DNA of 64,000 bases from Afifellaceae bacterium (GCA_028284625.1 JANQRH010000009.1:434001-498000); one strand, 5' to 3'; counted from the first letter of the stretch, positions 35,810 to 44,308 are shown. Program-made: numbers and translations. Notes: generated by a model from the sequence alone, not told the origin.

Positions 35810-36594
35810 CATCGGCAAACGCGACGATCGGCGTTCTGGGCGGCATGGGTCCGGAAGCAACGATTCTGTTCATGCAGAAGATGCTGGATGCGGTGCCGGC
35901 CCACGACGATTGCGACCATGTTCCGCTGATCGTGCATAACAACACGCAGGTCCCATCGCGCATAAGGGCGCTGATTGAGGGCCGCGGTGAAGACCCGGGC
36001 CCGGTGCTGGTGGAGATGGCGCAAAGCCTTGAGGCCGCAGGCGCCGAGGCACTTGCGATGCCCTGCAACACCGCGCACCGCTATGCCAGCGCGATTGTCG
36101 GCGCCGTTTCCATTCCGTTTCTGGACATGGTGCAGCTGGCCGCAGGCAAAGCACTTCAGCTGACTGCGCCCGGCGCGCGGGTCGGCGTTCTGGGTTCGCC
36201 TGCCTTGCGGGCGACGGGCGTTTTCGACGCACCGTTGATGAATGCGGGCCTTGCGCCGGTCTACGGCGACGATGACGACGCGCGCTTGGAGATCATCCGC
36301 GCCGTCAAGAAGAACGGCGTCTCGATGAAGACGGCCGATGAGTTGCAGACTGCAACCGATCGTCTCGCCGATCTGGGCGTAGAGGTCATCATGGTGTGCT
36401 GCACGGAGTTCTCGCTGCTGACCGATCGGCTGCGCACTAAAGCGCCGCTGTTCGACACGCTCGATGTCCTAGTTGAGGCATGCGTTGCGTTCTCAACAGG
36501 CAAGACCCGTTCCAGCGAGGTAGCGCGCAGGTCGAGCGCTGCTTCCGTGCCCCCACAAACCGACCAACTGGGAAAGGAAAACCTGCAATGCTGA
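35806..36594 (+). CDS. Aspartate/glutamate racemase family protein
   Basis: A 262-residue protein of the Asp/Glu racemase family. The start IGVLGGMGPEATILFM is the usual N-terminal strand-loop. Both catalytic cysteines are visible, in AMPCNTAHRY near residue 86 and MVCCTEFSLL near residue 200. ATG 35806 overlaps the aminotransferase stop. The C-terminal ~40 residues are unusually polar and run into the next gene, whose ATG lies inside its last codons. Between an aminotransferase and a sulfo-lyase-containing set it could racemise an acidic amino acid such as cysteate, which is an aspartate analogue; this is inference. Confidence 0.85.
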   Translation: MTSANATIGVLGGMGPEATILFMQKMLDAVPAHDDCDHVPLIVHNNTQVPSRIRALIEGRGEDPGPVLVEMAQSLEAAGAEALAMPCNTAHRYASAIVGAVSIPFLDMVQLAAGKALQLTAPGARVGVLGSPALRATGVFDAPLMNAGLAPVYGDDDDARLEIIRAVKKNGVSMKTADELQTATDRLADLGVEVIMVCCTEFSLLTDRLRTKAPLFDTLDVLVEACVAFSTGKTRSSEVARRSSAASVPPQTDQLGKENLQC

Positions 36595-37550
36595 AGAGTA
36601 AGTACCGACTGTTGCTGGCCTCCGCGCTCGTCTCGATGGGCACCGCGGGCGCGGCACAGGCCGCCGATCTGGTTCTGGGCGTGCCGAACTGGCCGGCAGC
36701 CAACGCCACGTCCAACATTCTCAAGGTCGTCATCGAGGAGAATTTCGGTCTGGAGGTCGAGCTGCAGAGCGGCACCAACCCGATCATCTTCGAAGCCATG
36801 GATGCCGGCTCCATGCATCTCCATCCGGAGGTGTGGCTGCCCAACCAGATCAACCTTCACGACAAATACGTCAACGACAACAAATCCGTGGTCATGAACG
36901 AGAACCCCGTTCAGGCCGTCCAGGGCATGTGCGTCACTAAACACACCGCCGACACCTACGGCATCAGCTCGATCAACGATCTGACCGATCCGGACAAGAT
37001 GGCGGTCTTCGACAAGGACGGCAACGGCACGCCGGAAGTGTGGATCGGCGCTCCGGGCTGGGCGTCCACGGTGATTGAGAAGATCCGCGCCAAATCCTAT
37101 GGCTATGACCAGACGATGGAACTGAAGGAATATGACGGCACGGTCGCCTGGGGCGAGCTGGGCGCAGCCGCATCGGCGGACGAGGCATGGATGGGCTTCT
37201 GCTACGAGCCGCATTTCATCTTCGTGGCTTATGATCTTGTCTATTTGGACGAGCCGGCGCACGATCCGGCCACATGGACAATCATCCAGCCGACCGACGA
37301 CCCGCAATGGCTAGAGAAGTCGTCGGCGTCGACCGCATGGAAAGGCGCTACGCTGCATTTGCACTACGCCGCTTCCATCCGCGACAACTTCCCCGAAGTT
37401 GCCGCCATGCTCGACAGCTACAAGATGCCGCCGGAAGTGCTGAGCCAGGCCGGCTACGCTCTTTCCGTCGAGGATCAGGACGTCGAGGAGTTCGCCAAGA
37501 AGTGGGTGGCGGAGAACGAGGACATCGTACTCGGCTGGCTGACCAACTGA
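36588..37550 (+). CDS. Glycine betaine/proline-type ABC transporter substrate-binding protein
   Basis: A 320-residue OpuAC/ProX-type binding protein. The signal peptide spans residues 1-25 (KSKYRLLLASALVSMGTA, cleavage near AQA/A) and the mature part starts DLVLGVPNWPAANATSN. Segments MDAGSMHLHPEVWLPNQ and WGAPGW-like IGAPGWASTVIEKI are typical of the family. It overlaps the racemase gene by 7 bp. Neighbouring sulfonate genes suggest the ligand is an organosulfonate or a zwitterionic analogue rather than glycine betaine itself, but ligand residues cannot be judged from sequence alone. Confidence 0.9.
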   Translation: MLKSKYRLLLASALVSMGTAGAAQAADLVLGVPNWPAANATSNILKVVIEENFGLEVELQSGTNPIIFEAMDAGSMHLHPEVWLPNQINLHDKYVNDNKSVVMNENPVQAVQGMCVTKHTADTYGISSINDLTDPDKMAVFDKDGNGTPEVWIGAPGWASTVIEKIRAKSYGYDQTMELKEYDGTVAWGELGAAASADEAWMGFCYEPHFIFVAYDLVYLDEPAHDPATWTIIQPTDDPQWLEKSSASTAWKGATLHLHYAASIRDNFPEVAAMLDSYKMPPEVLSQAGYALSVEDQDVEEFAKKWVAENEDIVLGWLTN

Positions 37551-37562
37551 TCAACTGTCGAA

Positions 37563-37592
37563 GCCGTCGCGGGCCCGAGGTTCCGCGGCGGC
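37563..37592 (+). promoter_or_regulatory. Intergenic hairpin after binding-protein gene
   Basis: GCCGTCGCGG and CCGCGGCGGC form a 10-bp stem containing one G-U pair, 12 bp past the binding-protein stop and about 48 bp before the ATPase ATG. There is no U tract. It is the fifth example of this arrangement in the window. Confidence 0.65.
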
Positions 37593-37639
37593 TGGTTTCG
37601 CGTTCCAAGCTCCGATCCGCAATCGCTTAAGAGATCGTC

Positions 37640-38668
37640 ATGGCCGAGACCGTCGTCGAACTGTCCAATGTTTGGAAGGTGTTTGGAGAGCTCAGCGGCG
37701 AGACCATTGCCGAAGCGGAACGGACCGAGCTTTCCAAGGCCGAGGCGCTGGAGAAGTATCAGACCGTCATCGGCGTTCGCGATGCTTCGTTCTCCGTCGC
37801 GCGCGGCGAAATCTTCTGCATCATGGGATTGTCGGGATCGGGCAAGTCGACGCTCGTGCGGCATGTCAATCGCCTCATCGAGCCCAGTGCCGGTTCGATC
37901 AAGGTGCTCGGCGAAGATGTCGGCGCGATGGGGCCGGCGGAGCTGCGCCAGATGCGCGCCCGCCACATCGGCATGGTGTTCCAGCACATGGCGCTGATGC
38001 CGCACCGCTCGGTGCGCGAGAACGTCGCTTACCCGCTTGAGATCCGCAAGATACCGAAGTCGAAGCGCTGGGCGATCTCCGACTACACGCTCGGCCTGGT
38101 CGATCTGACCGGCTACGAAGACCGTCTGCCCAAAGAACTGTCCGGCGGCATGCAGCAGCGGGTGGGCATCGCGCGCGCGTTGGCGAGCGATCCTGAAATC
38201 CTGCTCATGGACGAGCCGTTTTCGGCGCTTGATCCGCTTATCCGGCTGCAGCTTCAGGATCAGTTCAAGGTGCTGGTGCGCGACCTCAACAAGTCCACCC
38301 TGTTCATCACGCACGACCTCGATGAAGCGATCCGGATCGGTCACCGAATTGCGATCATGAAGGACGGCATCATCGTCCAGATCGGCACGCCGGAGGAGAT
38401 CGTCACCAAGCCAGCCGACGATTATGTCCGCGATTTCGTTCAGGGCATTTCGCGGCTCAAGCTGGTCCGCGCCCATACGATCATGGAGCCGCTCTCCAAC
38501 GGCGATGCGCGCCCCGATTCCATTCGCGTGGATGGCGAACAGGATCTCGACTCACTGATCGACGTTTCGGTCGGGAGCGAGCAACCGCTTATCGTCACCG
38601 AAGCCGGCGAGGACGTTGGCATCATCACGAAGACCACATTGCTTCGCGGCATTCAGGGAGGCCGGTGA
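37640..38668 (+). CDS. Glycine betaine/proline-type ABC transporter ATP-binding protein (ProV-like)
   Basis: A 342-residue ATPase of the ProV/OpuAA group. It has a ProV-style N-terminal extension (KVFGELSGETIAEAERTELSKAE), Walker A GLSGSGKSTLVRHVNRLIEP, signature LSGGMQQRVGIARAL, Walker B ILLMDEPFSALDPLIR and H-loop FITHDLDEA. The C-terminus after residue 275 resembles only one degenerate CBS repeat, shorter than E. coli ProV, so osmotic gating may be absent. It overlaps the permease gene by 1 bp (TGATG). Confidence 0.92.
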   Translation: MAETVVELSNVWKVFGELSGETIAEAERTELSKAEALEKYQTVIGVRDASFSVARGEIFCIMGLSGSGKSTLVRHVNRLIEPSAGSIKVLGEDVGAMGPAELRQMRARHIGMVFQHMALMPHRSVRENVAYPLEIRKIPKSKRWAISDYTLGLVDLTGYEDRLPKELSGGMQQRVGIARALASDPEILLMDEPFSALDPLIRLQLQDQFKVLVRDLNKSTLFITHDLDEAIRIGHRIAIMKDGIIVQIGTPEEIVTKPADDYVRDFVQGISRLKLVRAHTIMEPLSNGDARPDSIRVDGEQDLDSLIDVSVGSEQPLIVTEAGEDVGIITKTTLLRGIQGGR

Positions 38669-40248
38669 TGAACATCCAGGCGTCACCCGACGACACCCAG
38701 GACCCGGTCACCAACAAGGCGTCTTCGGTCAAGGACATTGAGGTCGACCGCCACGAACTCGACCAGTCCATCGCCGCATTCGTGGACCGCAACCCTCAAT
38801 ATTACGCGAAGGCGTTCCACACTATTCACGACACGACCACGGGCATCCCACGTGTGTTCAACTGGGCGGCAGCCCTCTTGGGCCCGTTCTGGGCGGCGGC
38901 GCGTGGTGTCTGGGGGTTCTTCTGGGCGTTTCTGATCCTGGAGATCATTGCCTGGGTGCAAATCGGGCGCGGCACATGGGGGGAACTGGGCGCGGACGCC
39001 ATGGCGCAGGCGGAGCGTCAGACGGCGCGCGCCGAGGAGTTCCTGCAACAAGCCCAGGCGGCGCGCGACGCAGGTGAGGATCCGAGCCGGTTCGAAACGC
39101 TCGGCGGCAATCTCATGCGCGCCGCTGAGCGCAGCCGCGAAACCGCTGAGGCGGCGGCCGCCGACGCCTTCATGATCCTGGTGTCCGGGCTCGTACTGCT
39201 CGTCGTGCTGCGTGTTGTGCAAGGGCTGTGGTCGAACGTCGTCTACGAGAAGCAGTACACCAGATGGCGCGTTGCACCCGATGAGGTGCCGTCGGGCGTT
39301 CGTGTTCCCAATGTCGTCTTCGGCGTCGTGCTCGGTCTGATCATCATGCCGCTGACGGTCTACCGCTTCACCATCGAGAACATTCCGGACTGGCTGACGG
39401 CGTTCCCCGCCAACGGGGACCATTATGGAGCGACGGCGCGTTGGCTCGAAGCGGTCATCGACGATGCGGCACGCAGCGGCGCCGGTGCGTTCGATGGCAT
39501 CGTGCTGGCCGTCCGGCAGGTGCTCGACACCATCTCCCTCGCGCTCATCGGCACACCGTGGCCAGTCGTGATGGCGGTGATCTGCGTCTTTGCCTGGCGT
39601 GCCGCGGGGCCGCGCGTAGCGATCTTCACGGCCGCAGCGCTCGCCTATATCGCTCTGCTCGGCTATTGGGAGATCGCAATGGAGACGGTCGCGCTGGTCG
39701 GCGCGGCCGTGGTCCTTTGCGTCGTCATCGGCATTCCGCTGGGCATCTGGTTCGGCAAATCGCAGCGGGCGTACAAGTTCGCCGAGCCGGTGCTCGATCT
39801 CATGCAGACGCTGCCGGCCTTCGTCTACCTCATCCCGATCATCGCCTTCTTCGGCACCGGCAACCCGCCCGGCATCCTGGCGACCATCATCTTCGGCATG
39901 CCGCCGGTGATCCGACTGACGGCGCTCGGCATGCGCGGTGTGCCCGACAGCATCAAGGAAGCGGCGACAGCCTTCGGCGCCTCGCGCTGGCAGCTGCTCA
40001 AAGATGTCGAGCTGCCGCTCGCCCTGCCGTCGATCATGACCGGCGTGAACCAAACGATCCTGATGTGTCTGTCCATGGTCGTGATCATCTCGCTCATCGG
40101 GGGCGGCGGGCTCGGCAAGGTCATCCTCGAAGCGTTGCAGTTTGCCGCCAAGGGGCCTGGTCTTCTCGGCGGGTTCGCCATCCTGTTCGTCGCAATGGTC
40201 ATCGACCGGATCGTGCAGGGCGCCTTCCGCCGCGCGGACCAGAAATAG
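38668..40248 (+). CDS. ProW/OpuAB-type permease with long N-terminal membrane extension
   Basis: A 526-residue permease. The C-terminal ~220 residues form a normal ProW core (PVLDLMQTLPAFVYLIPIIAFFGTGN, EAA loop SIKEAATAFGASRWQLLKDVELP). The N-terminal ~300 residues are extra: a DUF2628-like FNWAAALLGPFWAAARGVW segment near residue 70, a membrane helix, an Ala/Glu/Arg-rich coiled-coil stretch (AQAERQTARAEEFLQQAQAA), and more membrane helices. ATG 38668 is preferred over the GTG 3 bp upstream. The extension may sense or couple to a partner. It looks like a fusion of two domains not usually joined. Confidence 0.85.
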   Translation: MNIQASPDDTQDPVTNKASSVKDIEVDRHELDQSIAAFVDRNPQYYAKAFHTIHDTTTGIPRVFNWAAALLGPFWAAARGVWGFFWAFLILEIIAWVQIGRGTWGELGADAMAQAERQTARAEEFLQQAQAARDAGEDPSRFETLGGNLMRAAERSRETAEAAAADAFMILVSGLVLLVVLRVVQGLWSNVVYEKQYTRWRVAPDEVPSGVRVPNVVFGVVLGLIIMPLTVYRFTIENIPDWLTAFPANGDHYGATARWLEAVIDDAARSGAGAFDGIVLAVRQVLDTISLALIGTPWPVVMAVICVFAWRAAGPRVAIFTAAALAYIALLGYWEIAMETVALVGAAVVLCVVIGIPLGIWFGKSQRAYKFAEPVLDLMQTLPAFVYLIPIIAFFGTGNPPGILATIIFGMPPVIRLTALGMRGVPDSIKEAATAFGASRWQLLKDVELPLALPSIMTGVNQTILMCLSMVVIISLIGGGGLGKVILEALQFAAKGPGLLGGFAILFVAMVIDRIVQGAFRRADQK

Positions 40249-40274
40249 CCCGAGCGAGGTCCTAAAAGAGGTCG

Positions 40275-41585
40275 ATGGCGATCGAGTACCTGAAGAAGGC
40301 GCACCGGCAGGCAGAGGCCGATCAGGGCGATGTTTCCGCTACGGTGCAGGCGTTGCTGGCGGAGATTGAGCGCGGCGGCGACGACGTCGCACGCGCCTAT
40401 GCGGAGAAGTTCGACGGGTGGACAGGCCCGGCCCTTGTGTCGCGGGACGCGCTGGAGGCGGCGGCGCACGAGGTGCCGGACAAGCTGAAGGCGGACATCC
40501 GCTTCGCCCACGACAATGTCCGGCGGTTCGCCGAGGCGCAGAGGGCGACGATCCGCGATTGCGAAATCGAGGTACAGCCGGGCTTCTTCGCCGGACAGAA
40601 ACAGATCCCCGTATCTGTGGCCGGTTGCTACGTACCTGGCGGCCGCTACAGCCACATCGCTTCGGCGATCATGACGATCACCACCGCCAAGGTGGCCGGC
40701 GTCGGCCACATCACCGCCTGCTCGCCGCCCAAGTCCGGCGTCGGTATCCCGCCGGCGATCCTCTACACCATGCAGCTGTGCGGCGCGGATGCTGTGCTGA
40801 ACATGGGCGGCGTCCAGGGCGTCGCGTCGATGGCGTTCGGCCTGTTCGGCTTGCCGAAGGCCGACATTCTGGTGGGGCCGGGCAACCAGTTCGTCGCCGA
40901 GGCCAAGCGCATTCTGTTCGGCCGTGTCGGCATCGACATGTTCGCCGGCCCAACCGATTCCATGGTCGTTGCCGATGGGACGGCCGACCCGCATCTGGTC
41001 GCCTGGGACCTCGCCGGACAAGCCGAGCATGGCTACAACTCGCCGGTCTGGCTGGTGACCGACAACCGCGCGCTCGGCGAGGACGTGATGCGGCTGATGC
41101 CCGGTGTCATGGCGCAACTGCCTAAAACCAACGCCGAAAACGCCGAGGCCGCCTGGCGCGACTACGGCGAGATCATCTTGTGCTCGGATCGTGAGGAGAT
41201 GGTGCAAACCTGCGACGCGTACGGTCCGGAGCATCTGCATATCCAGGCGGGCGACCTGGACTGGTGGCTCGGCCGATTGCGGTCCTACGGCTCATTGTTT
41301 CTGGGCGAGGAGACGACGGTTGCCTTCGGCGACAAGGCGGCCGGACCGAACCATGTTCTGCCGACCTCGGGTGCGGCTCGTTACACCGGCGGCCTGTCGG
41401 TGCACAAATATATGAAGACGGTCACCTGGCAGCGTGCGACACGCGAGGGGGCCAAGCCGGTTGCCGAAGCCACGGCGCGCATCTCCCGGCTTGAAGGCAT
41501 GGAAGGCCATGCGCGCACGGCCGATATCCGCCTCGAAAAGTACTTTCCCGACGAGACCTTCGATCTGACCGCGTCGGCGGATTAA
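40275..41585 (+). CDS. hpsN: Histidinol dehydrogenase family protein, probable sulfopropanediol 3-dehydrogenase
   Basis: A 436-residue HisD-fold NAD-dependent dehydrogenase. Catalytic landmarks are GCYVPGGRYSHIASAIM, GPGNQFVAEAKR, AGPTDSMVVAD, the zinc-site GQAEHG, the catalytic Glu-His in YGPEHLHIQ and the C-terminal EGHARTADIR. It lacks his-operon neighbours. From memory the PGGRYSHIASAIM, LFGLPKADILVGPGNQ and GGLSVHKYMK stretches are characteristic of HpsN, which oxidises (R)-2,3-dihydroxypropane-1-sulfonate to (R)-sulfolactate. It closes the island operon, 26 bp after the permease. A HisD paralogue acting on another polyol is the alternative. Confidence 0.78.
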   Translation: MAIEYLKKAHRQAEADQGDVSATVQALLAEIERGGDDVARAYAEKFDGWTGPALVSRDALEAAAHEVPDKLKADIRFAHDNVRRFAEAQRATIRDCEIEVQPGFFAGQKQIPVSVAGCYVPGGRYSHIASAIMTITTAKVAGVGHITACSPPKSGVGIPPAILYTMQLCGADAVLNMGGVQGVASMAFGLFGLPKADILVGPGNQFVAEAKRILFGRVGIDMFAGPTDSMVVADGTADPHLVAWDLAGQAEHGYNSPVWLVTDNRALGEDVMRLMPGVMAQLPKTNAENAEAAWRDYGEIILCSDREEMVQTCDAYGPEHLHIQAGDLDWWLGRLRSYGSLFLGEETTVAFGDKAAGPNHVLPTSGAARYTGGLSVHKYMKTVTWQRATREGAKPVAEATARISRLEGMEGHARTADIRLEKYFPDETFDLTASAD

Positions 41586-41727
41586 CGGCCGCGCTTACCA
41601 GTCCCTGGCGGCTCGGCGGTCGCGAGCTTATGTTGCCCTTGCCGTCGCACATTGCACTGGCTTTCGGTCCCACTGCTTGCCGTGCACCAGTGACGCTGCC
41701 ACACGACCTGATGTAACGAACTGAATA

Positions 41728-42723
41728 ATGCAATACGAACAACGACCTATCATAGCCGTGGCGCCGATGATGGAGTGGACCGACCGGCATTGCCGGTTCT
41801 TCCATCGCGGGCTAACGCGAAGGGCGTTGCTTTATACGGAGATGGTCACGGCCGAGGCGGTCATTCGCGGCGACCGTGAGCGGCTCCTCGGCTTCAGCGA
41901 CGCGGAGCATCCGGTCGCGTTGCAGCTCGGCGGCTCGGAGCCGCTGCGGCTGCGCGAGGCGGTGCAGATCGGTGCTGACTTTGGCTATGACGAGATCAAT
42001 CTCAATGTCGGCTGCCCGTCCGATCGCGTGCAGTCGGGGGCGTTCGGCGCGTGCCTGATGCGCGAGCCGGAACTGGTGGGCGATTGCGTCGCCGCCATGA
42101 CGGATGCTGTCGCTCTTCCGGTTACGGTCAAGTGCCGCATCGGGGTCGACGAGCAGGATCCGGAGGAAGCACTCGACCGGCTTGCCGATGCGGTCGTGGC
42201 GGCGGGTGCGGACGCGATCTGGGTGCATGCGCGCAAAGCGTGGCTTAAAGGCCTCTCGCCGAAAGAGAATCGCGAAGTGCCGCCGCTCGACTATGACCGC
42301 GTCTATCGTTTGAAGGCGCGGCTGCCGCATGTCTTCGTCGGCATCAACGGCGGCATCGCCGATCTCGATGCGGCGCGAGCGCACCTTGCGCATGTCGATG
42401 GCGTCATGCTGGGGCGCGCCGCCTATCAGCATCCGGCGCTACTCGCCGATGTCGATCGGTTGCTTGGTGATCCGGCGACCGGCGCTGACCTCGCCGCCGC
42501 CGCGGAGCGGATGATCCCCTATGCGGAGCGCCATTGCGCGGCAGGCGGCAAGGTGTCGGCGGTGACGCGCCATATGATCGGCCTGTTTCATGGCCGGCCC
42601 GGCGCGCGGCAATGGCGGCGCATCCTGACAGTGGAGGGCACGCGGCCCGGCGCCAACGCGGAGGTGATTGCCCGCGCGCTCGCTGCCATTCAGCAATCGG
42701 GTGCGCTGGACGAGGCAGCTTAA
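41728..42723 (+). CDS. dusA: tRNA-dihydrouridine synthase A
   Basis: A 331-residue DusA: FMN-binding TIM barrel with VAPMMEWTDRHCRFFHRGL at the start, LQLGGSEPLRLREA, INLNVGCPSDRVQSGAFGACLM with the catalytic Cys, VKCRIGVDEQDPEEAL, WVHARKAWLKGLSPKENR and GINGGI. It reduces uridines (positions 20/20a) in tRNA. Codons 5-19 coincide with the right copy of the 44-bp repeat, so if an element inserted here, the promoter and first codons now come from the element end. Confidence 0.96.
   Translation: MQYEQRPIIAVAPMMEWTDRHCRFFHRGLTRRALLYTEMVTAEAVIRGDRERLLGFSDAEHPVALQLGGSEPLRLREAVQIGADFGYDEINLNVGCPSDRVQSGAFGACLMREPELVGDCVAAMTDAVALPVTVKCRIGVDEQDPEEALDRLADAVVAAGADAIWVHARKAWLKGLSPKENREVPPLDYDRVYRLKARLPHVFVGINGGIADLDAARAHLAHVDGVMLGRAAYQHPALLADVDRLLGDPATGADLAAAAERMIPYAERHCAAGGKVSAVTRHMIGLFHGRPGARQWRRILTVEGTRPGANAEVIARALAAIQQSGALDEAA
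41740..41783 (+). repeat. Right 44-bp direct repeat (candidate attR) inside dusA
   Basis: This is the partner of 32444-32487 (43 of 44 identical). It covers the dusA codons for QRPIIAVAPMMEWTD, the stretch reported as the integration target in dusA-associated elements. Confidence 0.8.
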
Positions 42724-42740
42724 CCGCACGAGCGCATTAA

Positions 42741-43364
42741 CTAGGGCACCAGCACCATGCGGTTGCCTTCCACGCGCCACTCAGCAAAGCGGTTGATGGT
42801 GTTCATGCCGAGCAGGCTGGTCTCCAGCGTGCCCTCCGGCATGATTCCGACGCGGATCGCGGAGAGGCGGTAGGGACCGATCTCAAGCGTCCTCAGATCG
42901 GCGCGCGCGAAGAAGGCGATGCCATTGGCGGTTTGCACCGGACGATCGAATTGAAGACCGGCGATCTCAATGCCGCTTCGTTCCGCGTCGCGCAGTGTCA
43001 GCACCGTCGTGCTTGCGCCGGTGTCGACCAGAAAGCGCACCGGCGTGCCGTTCGCTGCCGCATCGATGTGAAAATGGCCGTCGCGGCCGCGCGCGATGGT
43101 GAGCTCCCGCTGCCCGTCGGCGTTCGTCACCTCGATGGCGCGGCTCGGGTCGAGCTCCTGCAAGACCGGGGCGGCGAAGCGCTGGAGCGGCGCGCGATAG
43201 GCGTAGACGGTCACCAGCGCCAGGCCGATCAATATCCAGATCGCCAGATGGCGGATGGTCGAACCGGGGCGACGCCAGGCAAAGCCCGCCGTGCCGACAA
43301 GGAACACCAGCAGGATCAGCAGATAGACGAGACTGAGCGATTGGTCTTCGCTGAGGCCGAACAT
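42741..43364 (-). CDS. TIGR02281-type membrane-anchored retropepsin-like aspartic protease
   Basis: A 207-residue protein with two N-terminal membrane helices (SLVYLLILLVFLVGTAGFAW; HLAIWILIGLALVTVYAYR) and a single retropepsin domain containing the catalytic FLVDTGASTTVLT. The C-terminal SLLGMNTINRFAEWRVEGNRMVL is typical of this alphaproteobacterial family. ATG 43364 (MFGLSEDQ) is used rather than the longer frame from 43424. One Asp per chain implies a dimer. Its substrate is not known. It is convergent with dusA. Confidence 0.88.
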   Translation of the reverse strand: MFGLSEDQSLSLVYLLILLVFLVGTAGFAWRRPGSTIRHLAIWILIGLALVTVYAYRAPLQRFAAPVLQELDPSRAIEVTNADGQRELTIARGRDGHFHIDAAANGTPVRFLVDTGASTTVLTLRDAERSGIEIAGLQFDRPVQTANGIAFFARADLRTLEIGPYRLSAIRVGIMPEGTLETSLLGMNTINRFAEWRVEGNRMVLVP

Positions 43365-43383
43365 GGCAGATATGTGGGCCTTC

Positions 43384-44196
43384 CTATGCGGCGATTGAAG
43401 GGCTGCCGATGGCGAGGCCCGCAATCAGCAGGGTTTCGGCGAGTTGCTGGGCGGCGCCGACTGTGTCGCCGGTATGCCCGCCGATCTGCCGGAGGGTGGC
43501 GGCCGAGAAGAGCCCGACGGCCACGGCGGCCATAAGCGCGCCGATTAGTGCGGCCATGCCGAAAGCCGATAGCAGTAGCGCAAGGGCGATTGCGCCGGTC
43601 GCCAGGCCAATAAGAAACGCCGTGCGATCCGGTCGGCCGGCTGCATGTGCTATGCCTTCCGCGCGCGCCGGCGGCGTCTCGTGCCAATGCCACAAGGCCA
43701 GGGCTCGTGAGACGATTGCCGCACAGATAAGGGCTAGCGCCGCGTGACCGGGCCGGATTCCGAGCGCGGCGAGGGCGGCGATTCTGGCAAGGATCGTGAA
43801 GACCAGCGCTAGCGCACCGTAGCTGCCGAGCCGGCTGTCGCGCATGATGGCGCGCTTCTCCTCTGGCGTCCGCCCGCCGCCAAGCCCGTCAAAAGTGTCG
43901 GCAAGCCCGTCCTCGTGCATGGCGCCCGTAAGGGCCGTCATCAGCGCCAGCGCCAGGATTGCCGCGATAAAGGCCGGAAGACCGGTCGCGTGGGCGAGGA
44001 GAAGCACGAGCGCCGGTGCGATCGCCAGGATCAATCCCGTGATCGGCCATGCGCCGGCAACGGTTCCCAGGCTGAAGTCTGAGGATTGATCCTCGGATTG
44101 CCTCGAGAAATGGCCCACGGGCAGCCGCGAGAAGAACCCCAGCGCCGTCAAGGTGTCGCCGGGCAGGCGTCGGATGCGCGCAATGACGGTTTCCAT
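43384..44196 (-). CDS. cobS: Adenosylcobinamide-GDP ribazoletransferase
   Basis: A 270-residue integral membrane enzyme that joins alpha-ribazole to adenosylcobinamide-GDP in the last step of cobalamin assembly. The acidic signature HEDGLADTFDGLGGG is followed by RAIMRDSRLGSYG. About seven membrane helices are visible. The start is ATG 44196 (METVIARIRRL); the frame continues open to 44538 but that part overlaps cobT. It is divergent from cobT with 112 bp between. Confidence 0.94.
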   Translation of the reverse strand: METVIARIRRLPGDTLTALGFFSRLPVGHFSRQSEDQSSDFSLGTVAGAWPITGLILAIAPALVLLLAHATGLPAFIAAILALALMTALTGAMHEDGLADTFDGLGGGRTPEEKRAIMRDSRLGSYGALALVFTILARIAALAALGIRPGHAALALICAAIVSRALALWHWHETPPARAEGIAHAAGRPDRTAFLIGLATGAIALALLLSAFGMAALIGALMAAVAVGLFSAATLRQIGGHTGDTVGAAQQLAETLLIAGLAIGSPSIAA

Positions 44197-44308
44197 CCGG
44201 TCGATCGTTCTCCGTGGCGCGGCCGTTGCTCTTGCGCCATTCCCCCTATAGACCCGCCGACCTGCCGCGGAGAACCGGTCGCGGGCGAAGGTCTGTGGAG
44301 ACGAAGAT

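Larger units (their letters stand above)
32444..41783. mobile_element. Putative dusA-integrated genomic island carrying a sulfonate gene cluster
   Basis: The segment is bounded by direct repeats at 32444-32487 and 41740-41783, the right one inside the 5' end of intact dusA. The region of dusA encoding VAPMM-W-T-D is an established integration site for tyrosine-recombinase elements in proteobacteria. The cargo is a LysR gene, a sulfo-lyase-like gene, an aminotransferase, a racemase family protein, a three-gene ABC importer and an HpsN-like dehydrogenase. No integrase, excisionase or transfer gene is present, so the element is probably immobile or mobilised in trans. Boundaries are inferred from the repeats alone. 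Confidence 0.6.

Noticed and set aside
40275-41585. Histidine biosynthesis hisD
   Set aside because: No his genes are adjacent, and the sequence pattern and operon context fit the sulfopropanediol dehydrogenase branch better.
44197-44308. Possible cobalamin riboswitch between cobS and cobT
   Set aside because: The gap is only 112 bp and contains a GACCTGCC-like string but no recognisable B12 box or room for the ~200-nt aptamer.
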